This document shows, piece after piece, positions 1 through 9,190 of a stretch of 55,352 bases of DNA. Source of the DNA: Verrucomicrobiota bacterium. GTDB taxonomy: Bacteria > Verrucomicrobiota > Verrucomicrobiia > Limisphaerales > VHCN01. Position 1 is the stretch's first letter. Each line of letters opens with the position of its first letter. Location: the NCBI GenBank assembly GCA_016871675.1, contig VHCN01000001.1:130268-185619 (forward strand), given 5' to 3'. A model generated the notes under the pieces. The model searched no databases. It saw only the letters and a list, made by a program, of their open reading frames with translations, and was not told the origin of the DNA. Both the position numbers and the translations under genes were made by a program.

Positions 1-130
1 CGTGCGTGGACGGATGCTGCGGGCCCATCGAGACCTCGAGCAAATCGCCTTCGAGCGCCGAGCCGTCGGGCGCGGTCTTGGGGAGGACGGAGTAGGCCCT
101 TGAAGGAGCCGGTTCAACCGTGGTGCTCAT
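1..130 (-). CDS. nuoD: NADH-quinone oxidoreductase subunit D, N-terminal part (runs off the window)
   Basis: Only the first 43 codons are present, reading leftwards from an ATG at 128-130 off the edge. The peptide starts MSTTVEPAPS and reaches MGPQHPSTH, the highly conserved N-terminal signature of the 49-kDa/NuoD subunit of complex I, which helps form the quinone-binding site in the peripheral arm. The start is the first ATG before the conserved block, 90 bp downstream of the preceding gene. NuoA, NuoB and NuoC lie on the same strand about 9 kb upstream, so nuoD is separated from them by an inserted molybdoenzyme cluster. Identification rests on a short but distinctive motif. Confidence 0.9.
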   Translation of the reverse strand, partial: MSTTVEPAPSRAYSVLPKTAPDGSALEGDLLEVSMGPQHPSTH

Positions 131-220
131 GGAAGTCGCCGGTCCGTGTGTGCGTCGCGTCGTTCAACGCGGCGGACTTTAGCGGTGTTCCATGCCCGCG
201 CAAGGATTCGTGTGGCGAAC

Positions 221-1129
221 TCACGCCGCGCAGCAGGCGGCGCCCGCTTCGAGGACTTCCGCGCAGCGGTTGCACAGACCCTCGGCTGCGCACCAATCCG
301 GAAACTCTGTCGTGATGCGCGCGCGGGTTGCGGCGGACAACGTGTCGCCATCCGACCAAGCAAACGTCGGGAACCCGCACAGCGGACACAACGCACCGGG
401 CAACGGCTGGCGCGATTGGGCGAGGCAACGCGGATCGGTCGCCGTGCGGGCGAGGTCTGCGTGGCTCGGCCGGGGCGAAGACCACAGCGTCTCGAACGCC
501 GCGCGACGTGCCGGCTCGTCCCAAAAACCGAACGCGTGGTCGAACGCCGCCTCGTGCTGTGCGCGGGAAGTGGGCGTTGTGTGACCCGCGTTCGCGAGCC
601 GGCCGTCTATCGTGACGTCCCACAGCAGCCGGTAGCGGTCGCGAGCGAGACGGAGTTGATTGGGATTCGGCACGCGCAAGTCCGGCAAGTAACCAAACGC
701 CGGGTCGAGCATGTCATGCAGATGCGTGAACTCATGTCGTAGGAATACCGAAAGCGTGGCGGCGGCTGCGAGACGCGCCGGCTGCAGCGCAACGACGGCA
801 TTACGGCTCGCGGGTTTGACAAACAGTTCAGCGCCTTCGTCGTGGCGGCCTGCGGCCTTGCGGAACGCCAGCAGCCCGAGCGACTGTGAGATCAACGGAA
901 ACTCCGCGACGAGGTCGAGCAACCGCCGCTCGAACCCCCATTGCCGAAACCAGCCTGCGTTCAGCCGGAAGAACGCGTCTTCGCGCTCGTCGGGATTCGC
1001 GATTCCGTAGAGAGCCTCGCGTTCGCGGTGGAACCGCCGCGCGCCCGGCGCGGGCACTGCGCAGCGCGGGCCGCCCGCGTGGAGGAACACGACGGCTTCG
1101 AGCAGATCGGCATCGTATCGGAGGCGCAT
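221..1129 (-). CDS. HExxH-motif, zinc-ribbon protein of the molybdoenzyme cluster (function unknown)
   Basis: A 302-residue protein starting at an ATG 5 bp after the chaperone stop codon, so probably translationally coupled. The sequence shows HEFTH at residues 132-136, the zinc-binding motif of many metallopeptidases, with acidic residues following (D139, and D171/D175 in a WDVTID stretch). The C-terminus has two Cys pairs, C248-x2-C251 and C286-x2-C289, which look like a zinc ribbon. There is no signal peptide, so it is probably cytoplasmic. I do not recognise the family. Position last in the cluster suggests a role in maturation or quality control of the enzyme, but this is inference. The reading frame extends upstream to 1264, inside the chaperone gene; that extension is not conserved-looking. 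Confidence 0.75.
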   Translation of the reverse strand: MRLRYDADLLEAVVFLHAGGPRCAVPAPGARRFHREREALYGIANPDEREDAFFRLNAGWFRQWGFERRLLDLVAEFPLISQSLGLLAFRKAAGRHDEGAELFVKPASRNAVVALQPARLAAAATLSVFLRHEFTHLHDMLDPAFGYLPDLRVPNPNQLRLARDRYRLLWDVTIDGRLANAGHTTPTSRAQHEAAFDHAFGFWDEPARRAAFETLWSSPRPSHADLARTATDPRCLAQSRQPLPGALCPLCGFPTFAWSDGDTLSAATRARITTEFPDWCAAEGLCNRCAEVLEAGAACCAA

Positions 1130-1134
1130 TGGAT

Positions 1135-2103
1135 TCAAGTGGCCGCCAGCGCGCCGGGCGGCAGCGACTGAAGGCCGCAGTTCGCGCAGAGCCGCTCGGC
1201 CTCGTCGTCCACGGGGCGCAACCGCACATCTTCGCCGCCCGCGGGAACACCGAAGTTCACACACTCGAGCTCGATGAACATGACGAGGAACGTTCCGAGC
1301 GAACCAAGCGCGCCATCCCCGACCGCGCCTTGCAGCCGGCGGCCGAACGCCGGCGCCCAGCGGCCGAGATGTTCGCGCAGGAAATCACGCTGCGCCTCGC
1401 GGCAGACGCTGCGTTCTTCGTCGAGTTGGTGCTCGAGCGCCAGGGCTTCCTTCACCGCCAGCACGGACATGAACTCCAGTTCGATGGACACGTGATCTTG
1501 CCGTTCGCTGGCGTCGTCGCCGACTTCGAGTCCGAAGGCGCGATAGAACGCCGCGAGATCGGCCAGCCGATGCGGCTGGATGAGCGGGTCGGCGCGAAGC
1601 TCGCCGTATTCGATTTCGTTCAACGGGCAGCCGCCGCGCGCCGCGTGACCAAAGGCGGCAAGGTAGTCGTCGGTGAATGCTCCAAGTGAACCGGGCGTGA
1701 GCTGGCGGAAAAAGCCGAGGGCGGTGGCTTCGAGGGAAGGTGACTTAAAAGCCCGGATCGCCGACCCAAAGGCTGCGCGAGTCTCTGTCGCTCCGAGCCA
1801 ACGCCAACCATCCTCAGTGGGATCAGCGAACGCGCAGGCGAGAAGGCGGTGGAGGAAGGAGCGAGCGAGCGCGAGGTCAATCGAGTCCTGCAGGAGCGAT
1901 GTGGACGCTTGGGATTGAAGCAAGCGCTCTCCCTCACCCCTGCCCTCTCCCGCTGGGAGAGGGAGAATCGTCGGCAGCGGCTCGGCTGGTTCGGACGCGA
2001 ATGCGTGCTCGATCCGCCGTGCCGCGAAGTTTTCGAAGACCGAGCGCCGCGCCGTGGTCGGCACTGGTTCGTCAAACTTCGGGTTTGGTGTTTCTTTCGT
2101 CAT
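1135..2103 (-). CDS. TorD/DmsD-family molybdoenzyme chaperone
   Basis: A 322-residue, mostly helical protein. It carries the family hallmark ERQDHVSIELEFM at residues 200-212, preceded by LNEIEYG at 161-167, as in TorD/DmsD/NarJ chaperones that bind the twin-arginine signal and guide molybdenum-cofactor insertion of exported enzymes. The Tat-exported alpha subunit encoded just upstream is the obvious client. It is longer than usual for the family. Residues about 43-60 (LPLPAGEGRGEG) are encoded by a CCCTCTCCC-type hairpin repeat and look like an insertion. The extreme N-terminus is therefore unreliable and translation could begin further in. Confidence 0.85.
   Translation of the reverse strand: MTKETPNPKFDEPVPTTARRSVFENFAARRIEHAFASEPAEPLPTILPLPAGEGRGEGERLLQSQASTSLLQDSIDLALARSFLHRLLACAFADPTEDGWRWLGATETRAAFGSAIRAFKSPSLEATALGFFRQLTPGSLGAFTDDYLAAFGHAARGGCPLNEIEYGELRADPLIQPHRLADLAAFYRAFGLEVGDDASERQDHVSIELEFMSVLAVKEALALEHQLDEERSVCREAQRDFLREHLGRWAPAFGRRLQGAVGDGALGSLGTFLVMFIELECVNFGVPAGGEDVRLRPVDDEAERLCANCGLQSLPPGALAAT
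1943..1963. repeat. CCCTCTCCC hairpin repeat inside the TorD-family gene
   Basis: A perfect 9-bp inverted repeat (CCCTCTCCC / GGGAGAGGG) with a 3-base loop, embedded in a C-rich stretch beginning about 1927. It matches the style of the larger copies at 45725-45755 and 48003-48029. Here it is translated in frame as part of the chaperone N-terminal region. Confidence 0.7.
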
Positions 2104-2125
2104 TCGGATTTCGTCATTCGAGATT
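2097..2125. repeat. ATTCGGATTTCGTCATTCGAG-type short repeat
   Basis: A low-complexity stretch in which TTTCGTCATTCG appears twice within 30 bp, spanning the start codon of the chaperone gene and its upstream spacer. It has the look of dispersed intergenic repeats and differs in base use from the surrounding GC-rich coding DNA. Confidence 0.4.
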
Positions 2126-2187
2126 CAGCGAGAGCCTCCCCACGTCCGCCCTCCGCAGGGCCACGGAGGACGGGGCGGCTTCGGACA

Positions 2188-3459
<1,272 letters not shown>

Positions 3460-3480
3460 GTTCGTTACAGCGTTGAATCG

Positions 3481-4038
3481 TTACAGCGTGAGATCGGGTG
3501 CGGGATTGCCGAGTGGGTCGAGGGGAGCGGCAGGAACAGACCGTGAATCACACGGCCCGTCGCTGCCGCATGCGCAGGCACTCGCGATGGACTGTCGGAA
3601 GTGAATCGGCTCCCAACGTGCTTGGGGAGCGCACGCCTCTGGCGTGCTCGACGCGGCGTCCCGCCGCGTTGTCGGCGATTCGTCCGGTTCCTGCGAGTTC
3701 GCCGAGGTTGTCGGCGCGACGCCGACAACGGCACGCGAGACGCGTGCGCTCCCCGGCAGCGCAATCGGCGTCTTCCACTCCACCCACTTTCCCCACCGCG
3801 CGAAGGCGTCGCTGATCTGATCGCGCACGAACTGCTCGCCCTTGTTCTGAAGCACCATGTTCATGCCGAGGTAGGCCGGGTTCTGGAACAGCGCGAGGAT
3901 TTGCTTGTGGTTCCAGCCCATGCGCAGGAACTCCTCGATGAAGCACTCGCATATCGCGCCCGAGGTGTCCTCGTCGGTGAGCAGCGCCACGCCGTTCAAT
4001 TCCAGCGGGTCGTCAAAATCGAATTCGTCTTTGGGCAT
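3481..4038 (-). CDS. small conserved cluster protein with a repeat element in its 3' half
   Basis: The N-terminal 85 or so residues (MPKDEFDFDDPLELNGVALL onwards) look like a genuine acidic, helical protein with blocks such as CFIEEFLRMGW and FQNPAYLGMN. From about residue 95 the frame enters a 131-bp hairpin-rich element (3624-3754), and the product there is low-complexity. The start chosen is the ATG at 4036-4038. A GTG at 4087-4089 overlapping the alpha stop codon is an alternative and would add 17 residues. Its place between alpha and beta genes suggests an assembly or accessory role. No family is recognised with certainty. Confidence 0.65.
   Translation of the reverse strand: MPKDEFDFDDPLELNGVALLTDEDTSGAICECFIEEFLRMGWNHKQILALFQNPAYLGMNMVLQNKGEQFVRDQISDAFARWGKWVEWKTPIALPGSARVSRAVVGVAPTTSANSQEPDESPTTRRDAASSTPEACAPQARWEPIHFRQSIASACACGSDGPCDSRSVPAAPLDPLGNPAPDLTL
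3624..3754. mobile_element. 131-bp MITE-like element with 13-bp terminal inverted repeats
   Basis: The ends are perfect inverted copies: GGGGAGCGCACGC at 3624-3636 and GCGTGCGCTCCCC at 3742-3754. Between them are four consecutive hairpins: 3631-3647 (GCACGC/GCGTGC), 3652-3668 (CGCGGCG/CGCCGCG), 3707-3729 (GTTGTCGGCG/CGCCGACAAC, loop CGA) and 3731-3747 (GCACGC/GCGTGC). No transposase is encoded. The structure is that of a non-autonomous repeat able to fold along its length. It lies inside the 3' half of the small gene of the molybdoenzyme cluster and is read through in frame. Confidence 0.75.
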
Positions 4039-4085
4039 CTCTGGATTTGGTTGTTTGGACGCGGGTGAAACGCGCCATCCGTGGT

Positions 4086-7000
4086 TCACTCAAAACTCGC
4101 CCCGCCGCCGCCCGTCGCGAAGCCTCCGGCGAGATACTTGTTCATCTTGTCGTTCTCGCCACCTGGCGAAGTTCCTTCGGTTCCCGGTTTCCACGGGCCG
4201 CGCGCGTTGAGGCCGCCGTCCTCGGCTTTCGTCACGCGAACCAGACATTCCTTCGGCACCGTGTTCACCGCGTGGTTGTCCGCTTCGCCGCCGAAAATGA
4301 AGCTCATGTTCACCTTCGCCTTGTGGAAAAGCGTGTCGGTCTGGTGCATCGGCATGTGCCAGTTGCGGGTGATGCTTTGCTGCGAGCCGAAGCGGAAGTT
4401 CGAGATGTAGCCCTCGTCGGTGAGCGAAAGCCCGTCGGGCCTCGTCTGCTGCGCCTTCACGGTCTTCTCGGTCGCGATGAAGCTGCCATGCTTCATCATC
4501 ACCACATGATACGGGTAGGCCGCGTTGAAGGTGAGGCGCAACATGCAGCGGCTCACCTTGTAGAACGGGTCGCTCGGCGTCGCGCCGAGATACGGGCGGT
4601 CGGCGGGATTGGCGTCCACATACACGTAGTCGCCGTCCTTGAGGCCGAGGTCGCGCGCCGCCTGCGGGTTCATGTGAAGCTGGTGCTCGCCGACGTTGGG
4701 CAGGCGCTTGTCGAGACGGTAAGGGTCGCCGAAGTTTGAGTTCCAGATGAGGTGCCAGTCCACGTTAGCCCACGACGAATGCACCGAGTGCCGAGACTTC
4801 GGCGTGAGGCAGTAAAACTGAAATCCCTTTTCCCACAGGAAATTTTTCGATTGCTGCGCCTGCGCCCACGGCAGCTTCACGTTGCGCACGGTGCGTTCGT
4901 CCCAATGTTCCGCATCGAGCGGGATGCCAAAGTCATTCGGGCGCACGAAGGGATTTGAGCTGATGATGACATTCGGCAGATACGGCGTTGCCTCCGGCCC
5001 TTCGCGGTGCACGATGAAGTTCTCGCCACATGCGAGCGCGGTCGGGTCGTCGGTGTAGGAGTTGAGACGGCCCGTCTCCGTGTAGAACGGGTAGCTGTCG
5101 TGCACCTGCTCGTAAAACGGCACCCGCGGGTAGCTGCGGAAGAGCATCAGCGCGCCGCCCGGCGGGCCGAACTTGCCGGCCATGATGTCGTCGAGGTGGT
5201 AGCCGGCGGTCGTCGTGCACGTGTCGAGCAGGCGCTGGATGTAAACGCGGCGCCGGCCTGTGTGCTCAAACTTGAAGTGATCGAAAAAGCGTTTGTCGCC
5301 CGTGACTTTCCCGAGCGCGGCGGCGATGCCCGCGAGAATCGCAAGGTCATCCTTCGAGTCGTAAAGCGGCTTGATGCCGCCTTTCCAGATTTGCAGGAAG
5401 GGATTCGAGCAGCTCGCCGTCATCTCCAAATCCTGGAACTCGACCCACGTGTTCGCGGGCAGGCCGAAGTCGGAATACTCCACGCTCGCCGTCATCTGAG
5501 TCTCGAGTGTGACGATGAGCTCGACGTTCGGGTTGACGTTCTTGATGACGCCGTAAGCCCACTTGGCGTTGTTGATGAGGTTGACGTTCGTCGTGAAGAT
5601 CGCCTTCGTCGGCGACGGCATGTGCGTCTTGCCGGTGAACACTTTGCGGCCTTCCTTCGGCGTGTGGACGATGAGCGGGCGGTCGCCGTGGCTCCAATAA
5701 GCCGGCTCTTCATCCTTCGTGTAAGCGTGCGCGTGAACGTCGCGGCCGTGTGCCTTCGGGTCGAGGTTCTGCTTGAATGGGTCCTCGCCAATCCAGCCCT
5801 TGAAACCCGGCCCGGTGAGCTTCGAGCCTTGGAACAGCGCGGCCTTGTAGTTGCCCGCCCAGCCATGGCAGCCCGCGCCAGGCTTGCCGAGGTTGCCCGT
5901 GAGCATGATCGGCAGATACGCCGCGCGGTTTGCCTCGGTCGCATGGAACCAGTGGTTGATGCCTTCGCCCTGATGAATCGAGCACGGCTTGATGGTCGCG
6001 ATGTCCTTCGCGAGTTGCTCGATCAACTCCTTCGGCGCGCTCGTGATTTCGCTGACCGTGTCGAGGTCGTAGTCCTTGAGGTGGATTTGATAAAGATTCC
6101 ATGAAGTCGCGACCTCGACCTCGCTGCCGTCAGCGAGTTTCACGCGGCCTTTGAACTCGAGCTGCGGATCAATGCCCGTCTTTGCGAACGCTTCGCCGAC
6201 CAGGTCGCGATGAACCGCCTTCGGCGAATGGGTCCTGGCATCCCACACCACGAAATCGCCGAGGTTCCTGTGCTGTTCGTCAGTGATGCCCTGGACCCTC
6301 TTGCTCGGACCGTCGGGCGATAGCGTGTTGGCGTAGTTCGGAAAAACTTCCGCCGCGCGCAAACGCTTGAGGTTGTCCGTGCGGATGAGCATCGGGAAAT
6401 CGGTGAACCGCTTCACGAATGTCTCGTCATACCACTTGTTCTCCATCATCAGGCGCGTGACGCCGAGCCACAGCGCCGCGTCGGTGGCGGGGCGGACGGG
6501 AATCCAGTAGTCGGCCTTGGTCGAGGGCGCGCCGTATTCGGGCGCAATGACGACGATTTTCGCGCCGCGCTCCATGCACTCGATGAACCAGTGGGCGTCG
6601 GCCATTTTGTTTTCCACGAGGTTCTTGCCGTTCATGATGATGAGCTTCGAATTGCGGAGGTCGTTGAAGTCCGTCTCCGAATTCTGCAAGCCATGCACCC
6701 ACGGATGGCCCGGCGCCTGGTCGCCGTGCCAGGTGTAGTTCGACCACGTGCGGCCGGCCTTCGCTTCCCCGGGCTTCACGCCGCGCACGTGGACATCGAG
6801 CAACGCGAGCGAGTTGCACAGGCGATACATCCCGTATTTGCCCATCACGCCCAGCAAGCCCATGCCGCCGCGCATCTTGATGGTGCGCGTGCCGGCGCCG
6901 CCCATGTCGTCAATCATCTCCTGCGGATAACCCTGCGCTTCGAGCAGCTTCGCGCCGGATTCGCCGGAGTAACGCTTCGCGACCGCGACCGTGCCGCGGG

Positions 7001-7550
7001 CGATGTAGTCGAACGCCTGCTCCCACGAGAGCCGGTCAAACTTGTCCGTGCCGCGGGAGTCGAACTTGTATTTCGTGCGCAGCTCCTTTGTCAGTTCAGG
7101 GAAACCGTCATCGGCCCAGCGCCGCCACCCGCGTCGAACGATGGGATGTTTCAGCCGGTAAGGTCCGTAGAGAATGCGGTGGAACGTGTAGCCCTTGGCG
7201 CAATGGCGGTTGCCCCAATTGGCCGAAGCCTTGTTGCCATAGAGGTCCGAGTAGGTGTGGATGTCATACTGCTCGCCGAGGCGGACGATGACGCCGTTGC
7301 GGACGTGCGCGGTGATGCGGCAGTTGTGCGTGTCGTTCGGCGCGCAGACCCACGAAAAGGCGCGGTCGTAGGCGTATTGATCGCGGTAGAGTTGCTCCCA
7401 GCCACGGTTCGGATAAGTCGAGAGCGGATTGCCGCCGACTTCCTGCGCTTGGAGAAACCGCAACGGCAGCATCTGCGCCGCCGCGATGCCCGCGCCCGCG
7501 AGGCCGCTGCGCTGGATGAAGTCGCGACGAGAAAGGAAACCGGTGCTCAT
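4086..7550 (-). CDS. NxrA-like molybdopterin catalytic alpha subunit, Tat-exported
   Basis: A 1154-residue type II DMSO-reductase-family protein. It starts with a twin-arginine signal (SRRDFIQ at residues 7-13, then a hydrophobic stretch). The N-terminal Fe-S site reads C69-x3-D73-x3-C77 with C117 downstream, so Asp occupies a position that is Cys in NarG. Asp277 in YTWHGDQAPGHP is the likely molybdenum ligand. Blocks such as CAPNDTHNCRI, GGAGTRT, GGMGLLGVMGKYGMYR and GKNLVENKM resemble periplasmic-type nitrite oxidoreductase as I recall it. It would oxidise nitrite or reduce nitrate or a related oxyanion at a bis-molybdopterin centre outside the cytoplasmic membrane. Its ATG overlaps the cytochrome stop codon (ATGA). 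Confidence 0.9.
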   Translation of the reverse strand: MSTGFLSRRDFIQRSGLAGAGIAAAQMLPLRFLQAQEVGGNPLSTYPNRGWEQLYRDQYAYDRAFSWVCAPNDTHNCRITAHVRNGVIVRLGEQYDIHTYSDLYGNKASANWGNRHCAKGYTFHRILYGPYRLKHPIVRRGWRRWADDGFPELTKELRTKYKFDSRGTDKFDRLSWEQAFDYIARGTVAVAKRYSGESGAKLLEAQGYPQEMIDDMGGAGTRTIKMRGGMGLLGVMGKYGMYRLCNSLALLDVHVRGVKPGEAKAGRTWSNYTWHGDQAPGHPWVHGLQNSETDFNDLRNSKLIIMNGKNLVENKMADAHWFIECMERGAKIVVIAPEYGAPSTKADYWIPVRPATDAALWLGVTRLMMENKWYDETFVKRFTDFPMLIRTDNLKRLRAAEVFPNYANTLSPDGPSKRVQGITDEQHRNLGDFVVWDARTHSPKAVHRDLVGEAFAKTGIDPQLEFKGRVKLADGSEVEVATSWNLYQIHLKDYDLDTVSEITSAPKELIEQLAKDIATIKPCSIHQGEGINHWFHATEANRAAYLPIMLTGNLGKPGAGCHGWAGNYKAALFQGSKLTGPGFKGWIGEDPFKQNLDPKAHGRDVHAHAYTKDEEPAYWSHGDRPLIVHTPKEGRKVFTGKTHMPSPTKAIFTTNVNLINNAKWAYGVIKNVNPNVELIVTLETQMTASVEYSDFGLPANTWVEFQDLEMTASCSNPFLQIWKGGIKPLYDSKDDLAILAGIAAALGKVTGDKRFFDHFKFEHTGRRRVYIQRLLDTCTTTAGYHLDDIMAGKFGPPGGALMLFRSYPRVPFYEQVHDSYPFYTETGRLNSYTDDPTALACGENFIVHREGPEATPYLPNVIISSNPFVRPNDFGIPLDAEHWDERTVRNVKLPWAQAQQSKNFLWEKGFQFYCLTPKSRHSVHSSWANVDWHLIWNSNFGDPYRLDKRLPNVGEHQLHMNPQAARDLGLKDGDYVYVDANPADRPYLGATPSDPFYKVSRCMLRLTFNAAYPYHVVMMKHGSFIATEKTVKAQQTRPDGLSLTDEGYISNFRFGSQQSITRNWHMPMHQTDTLFHKAKVNMSFIFGGEADNHAVNTVPKECLVRVTKAEDGGLNARGPWKPGTEGTSPGGENDKMNKYLAGGFATGGGGASFE

Positions 7551-9109
7551 GGTTCGAGGAGGAGTTGATACCAGTTGCTGATGACTTTGCGTCCATTGCG
7601 ATCTCCCTGCTCACCATTCCACACCGCGAAGGACACGGGCACGGGCTGCTTCAGCCGGAGCTTCACATCCTCCGCGTCGGGTGAATTCAGTTCGCGCGTG
7701 AACAGGACGCTCCAATGCGCATCGCGCCAGATGCCTTTGCCCCGCACGTTCTGGCGCGCCAACGACTGCGACTTGAGCGTGCCGAAGCCGCGCGCGTTCG
7801 CGTCCTCGACCGGCGATGTGTGCGGAAGCGCGATGAGATTCTTCGCGGCTTCAGCCGTGTGGATGAGCGTGTTGGTTTGTGTGTAGAGGTCCACGTGCAT
7901 CGAGGGATACTGCTCGCGAAGACCGTGCGGCCGGCCGTCGGCCTCCTGCTGCCAGCCCGCGCGCCAGAACCACAGATTCACCGGGTTGTCTTTGTCGCCC
8001 ATGCCGAGGAACGGCGTCGTGCCGTTCATCGAAAACTGCAGCGCGATGCCGTCCTGGAAATCCTGCACACGCACCGGCGCTCCGTTGGCGATGTCGTCCC
8101 GCCACTGGCAAAGGATCGCGAGCCGACGGCCGTCGTGAAGCGCGGTCACGGCGACGGCGTAAATCGGCTTCGGCTCGGGCCAGAGCGGGTTGAGCGGGAT
8201 GCGCACCGGGTCGAAGCGTTCCCACTGCGTGTCCGCCGGGTCGGTCGGCAGCTTCTTCACACGGCGCGCGCGGATGAAGGCGTCCTCGAGCTTGAGGATG
8301 TCGCGCACCTCGGCATCAGGCCGGCGCAGCGATCGGATGTAATGCACGAGCGCCCAGCGCTCTTCGGGCGACATGAGTTCGGGCCCGAACGGCGGCATCG
8401 GCGTGCCGGCCATGCCCGTGAGGATGCGCAGGTAAATGTCGCGGCCCGAGTGCCCGCCGCGGAACGGCGCGGTGTTGAAGTCACGAGGCAGCAGGGGAAA
8501 CCCCTGCGAATCCTTTAGCGTCGCCGCGGTCGGCCCATCGCCCGCACCCGAATCGCCATGGCACGCGTTGCACGCGAACTTGATGAACAGGTCGCGCCCC
8601 GTCGCGACGGCGTTCGCGTCGGCGGGCGGTTCCGCGGGCACGACGGAGCGCGGCTTGAGCTCGCCCCTGCGCGCGGCCTCCTCGAAGCGGTTCACGCGCC
8701 GGCCCGCGGAGTCCGTAAACGCCGTGAGGTGTTTGATGCGGGCGACGAGCGCGTGGCGGTCGGCCTCGGGCAGGTGCGCGAAGCCCGGCATCGACGTGCC
8801 GGGCACGCCGCGCGTGATGGACTCGAGCAAGTCTTCATCCGTCGGTAGCGAGCCGTTCGGCGTGGACTGGATCTTGAACTGCCCCGCGCTGAAATCGCGT
8901 GGTCGCGGGAAGAGCCACACACTCGCAAGCCCTTTGCCGTCGCCGGTCGCGCCGTGACACGCCGCGCAATGAAGGTCGTAGGCGGCCTTGCCGCGATCAG
9001 GCGCGTTGTCAGGAGTGGCGCCGGAGCCACCCGCAGCAATCCCCAACATTGCGAGGGAGATGGGTGCGATTCCGGTGCGGACGCAGTGTCCGAAGCGCAG
9101 CGCCTTCAT
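7547..9109 (-). CDS. diheme cytochrome c fused to an ethylbenzene-dehydrogenase gamma-like heme b domain
   Basis: A 520-residue exported protein with an N-terminal hydrophobic signal. Two class I cytochrome c domains follow: CAACH at residues 48-52 with GTSMPGF (M107), and CNACH at 180-184 with GTPMPPF (M238) as likely axial methionines. From about residue 310 to the end the sequence (AVTALHDGRRLAILCQW, DGIALQF, WRAGW) resembles the heme b gamma subunit of ethylbenzene dehydrogenase and nitrite oxidoreductase. It would pass electrons between the alpha/beta complex and soluble or membrane c-type cytochromes. It is the first gene of the inserted cluster, 81 bp after nuoC, and overlaps the alpha gene by 4 bp. 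Confidence 0.85.
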   Translation of the reverse strand: MKALRFGHCVRTGIAPISLAMLGIAAGGSGATPDNAPDRGKAAYDLHCAACHGATGDGKGLASVWLFPRPRDFSAGQFKIQSTPNGSLPTDEDLLESITRGVPGTSMPGFAHLPEADRHALVARIKHLTAFTDSAGRRVNRFEEAARRGELKPRSVVPAEPPADANAVATGRDLFIKFACNACHGDSGAGDGPTAATLKDSQGFPLLPRDFNTAPFRGGHSGRDIYLRILTGMAGTPMPPFGPELMSPEERWALVHYIRSLRRPDAEVRDILKLEDAFIRARRVKKLPTDPADTQWERFDPVRIPLNPLWPEPKPIYAVAVTALHDGRRLAILCQWRDDIANGAPVRVQDFQDGIALQFSMNGTTPFLGMGDKDNPVNLWFWRAGWQQEADGRPHGLREQYPSMHVDLYTQTNTLIHTAEAAKNLIALPHTSPVEDANARGFGTLKSQSLARQNVRGKGIWRDAHWSVLFTRELNSPDAEDVKLRLKQPVPVSFAVWNGEQGDRNGRKVISNWYQLLLEP

Positions 9110-9190
9110 ACGACGCCGCCATCAAGCCACGGACGCGCGGCGTGCGCTTATCCTCTCTTGCGCTTCCGTCGGCAGTTTTTGTCCGGCGGC

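Noticed and set aside
4086-7550. Catalytic subunit considered as classical respiratory nitrate reductase NarG
   Set aside because: It has a complete Tat signal, lacks the NarG HxxxCxxxC arrangement at the Fe-S site, has no narI-type membrane cytochrome b neighbour, and is followed by NXR-like beta and a heme b/c subunit instead.
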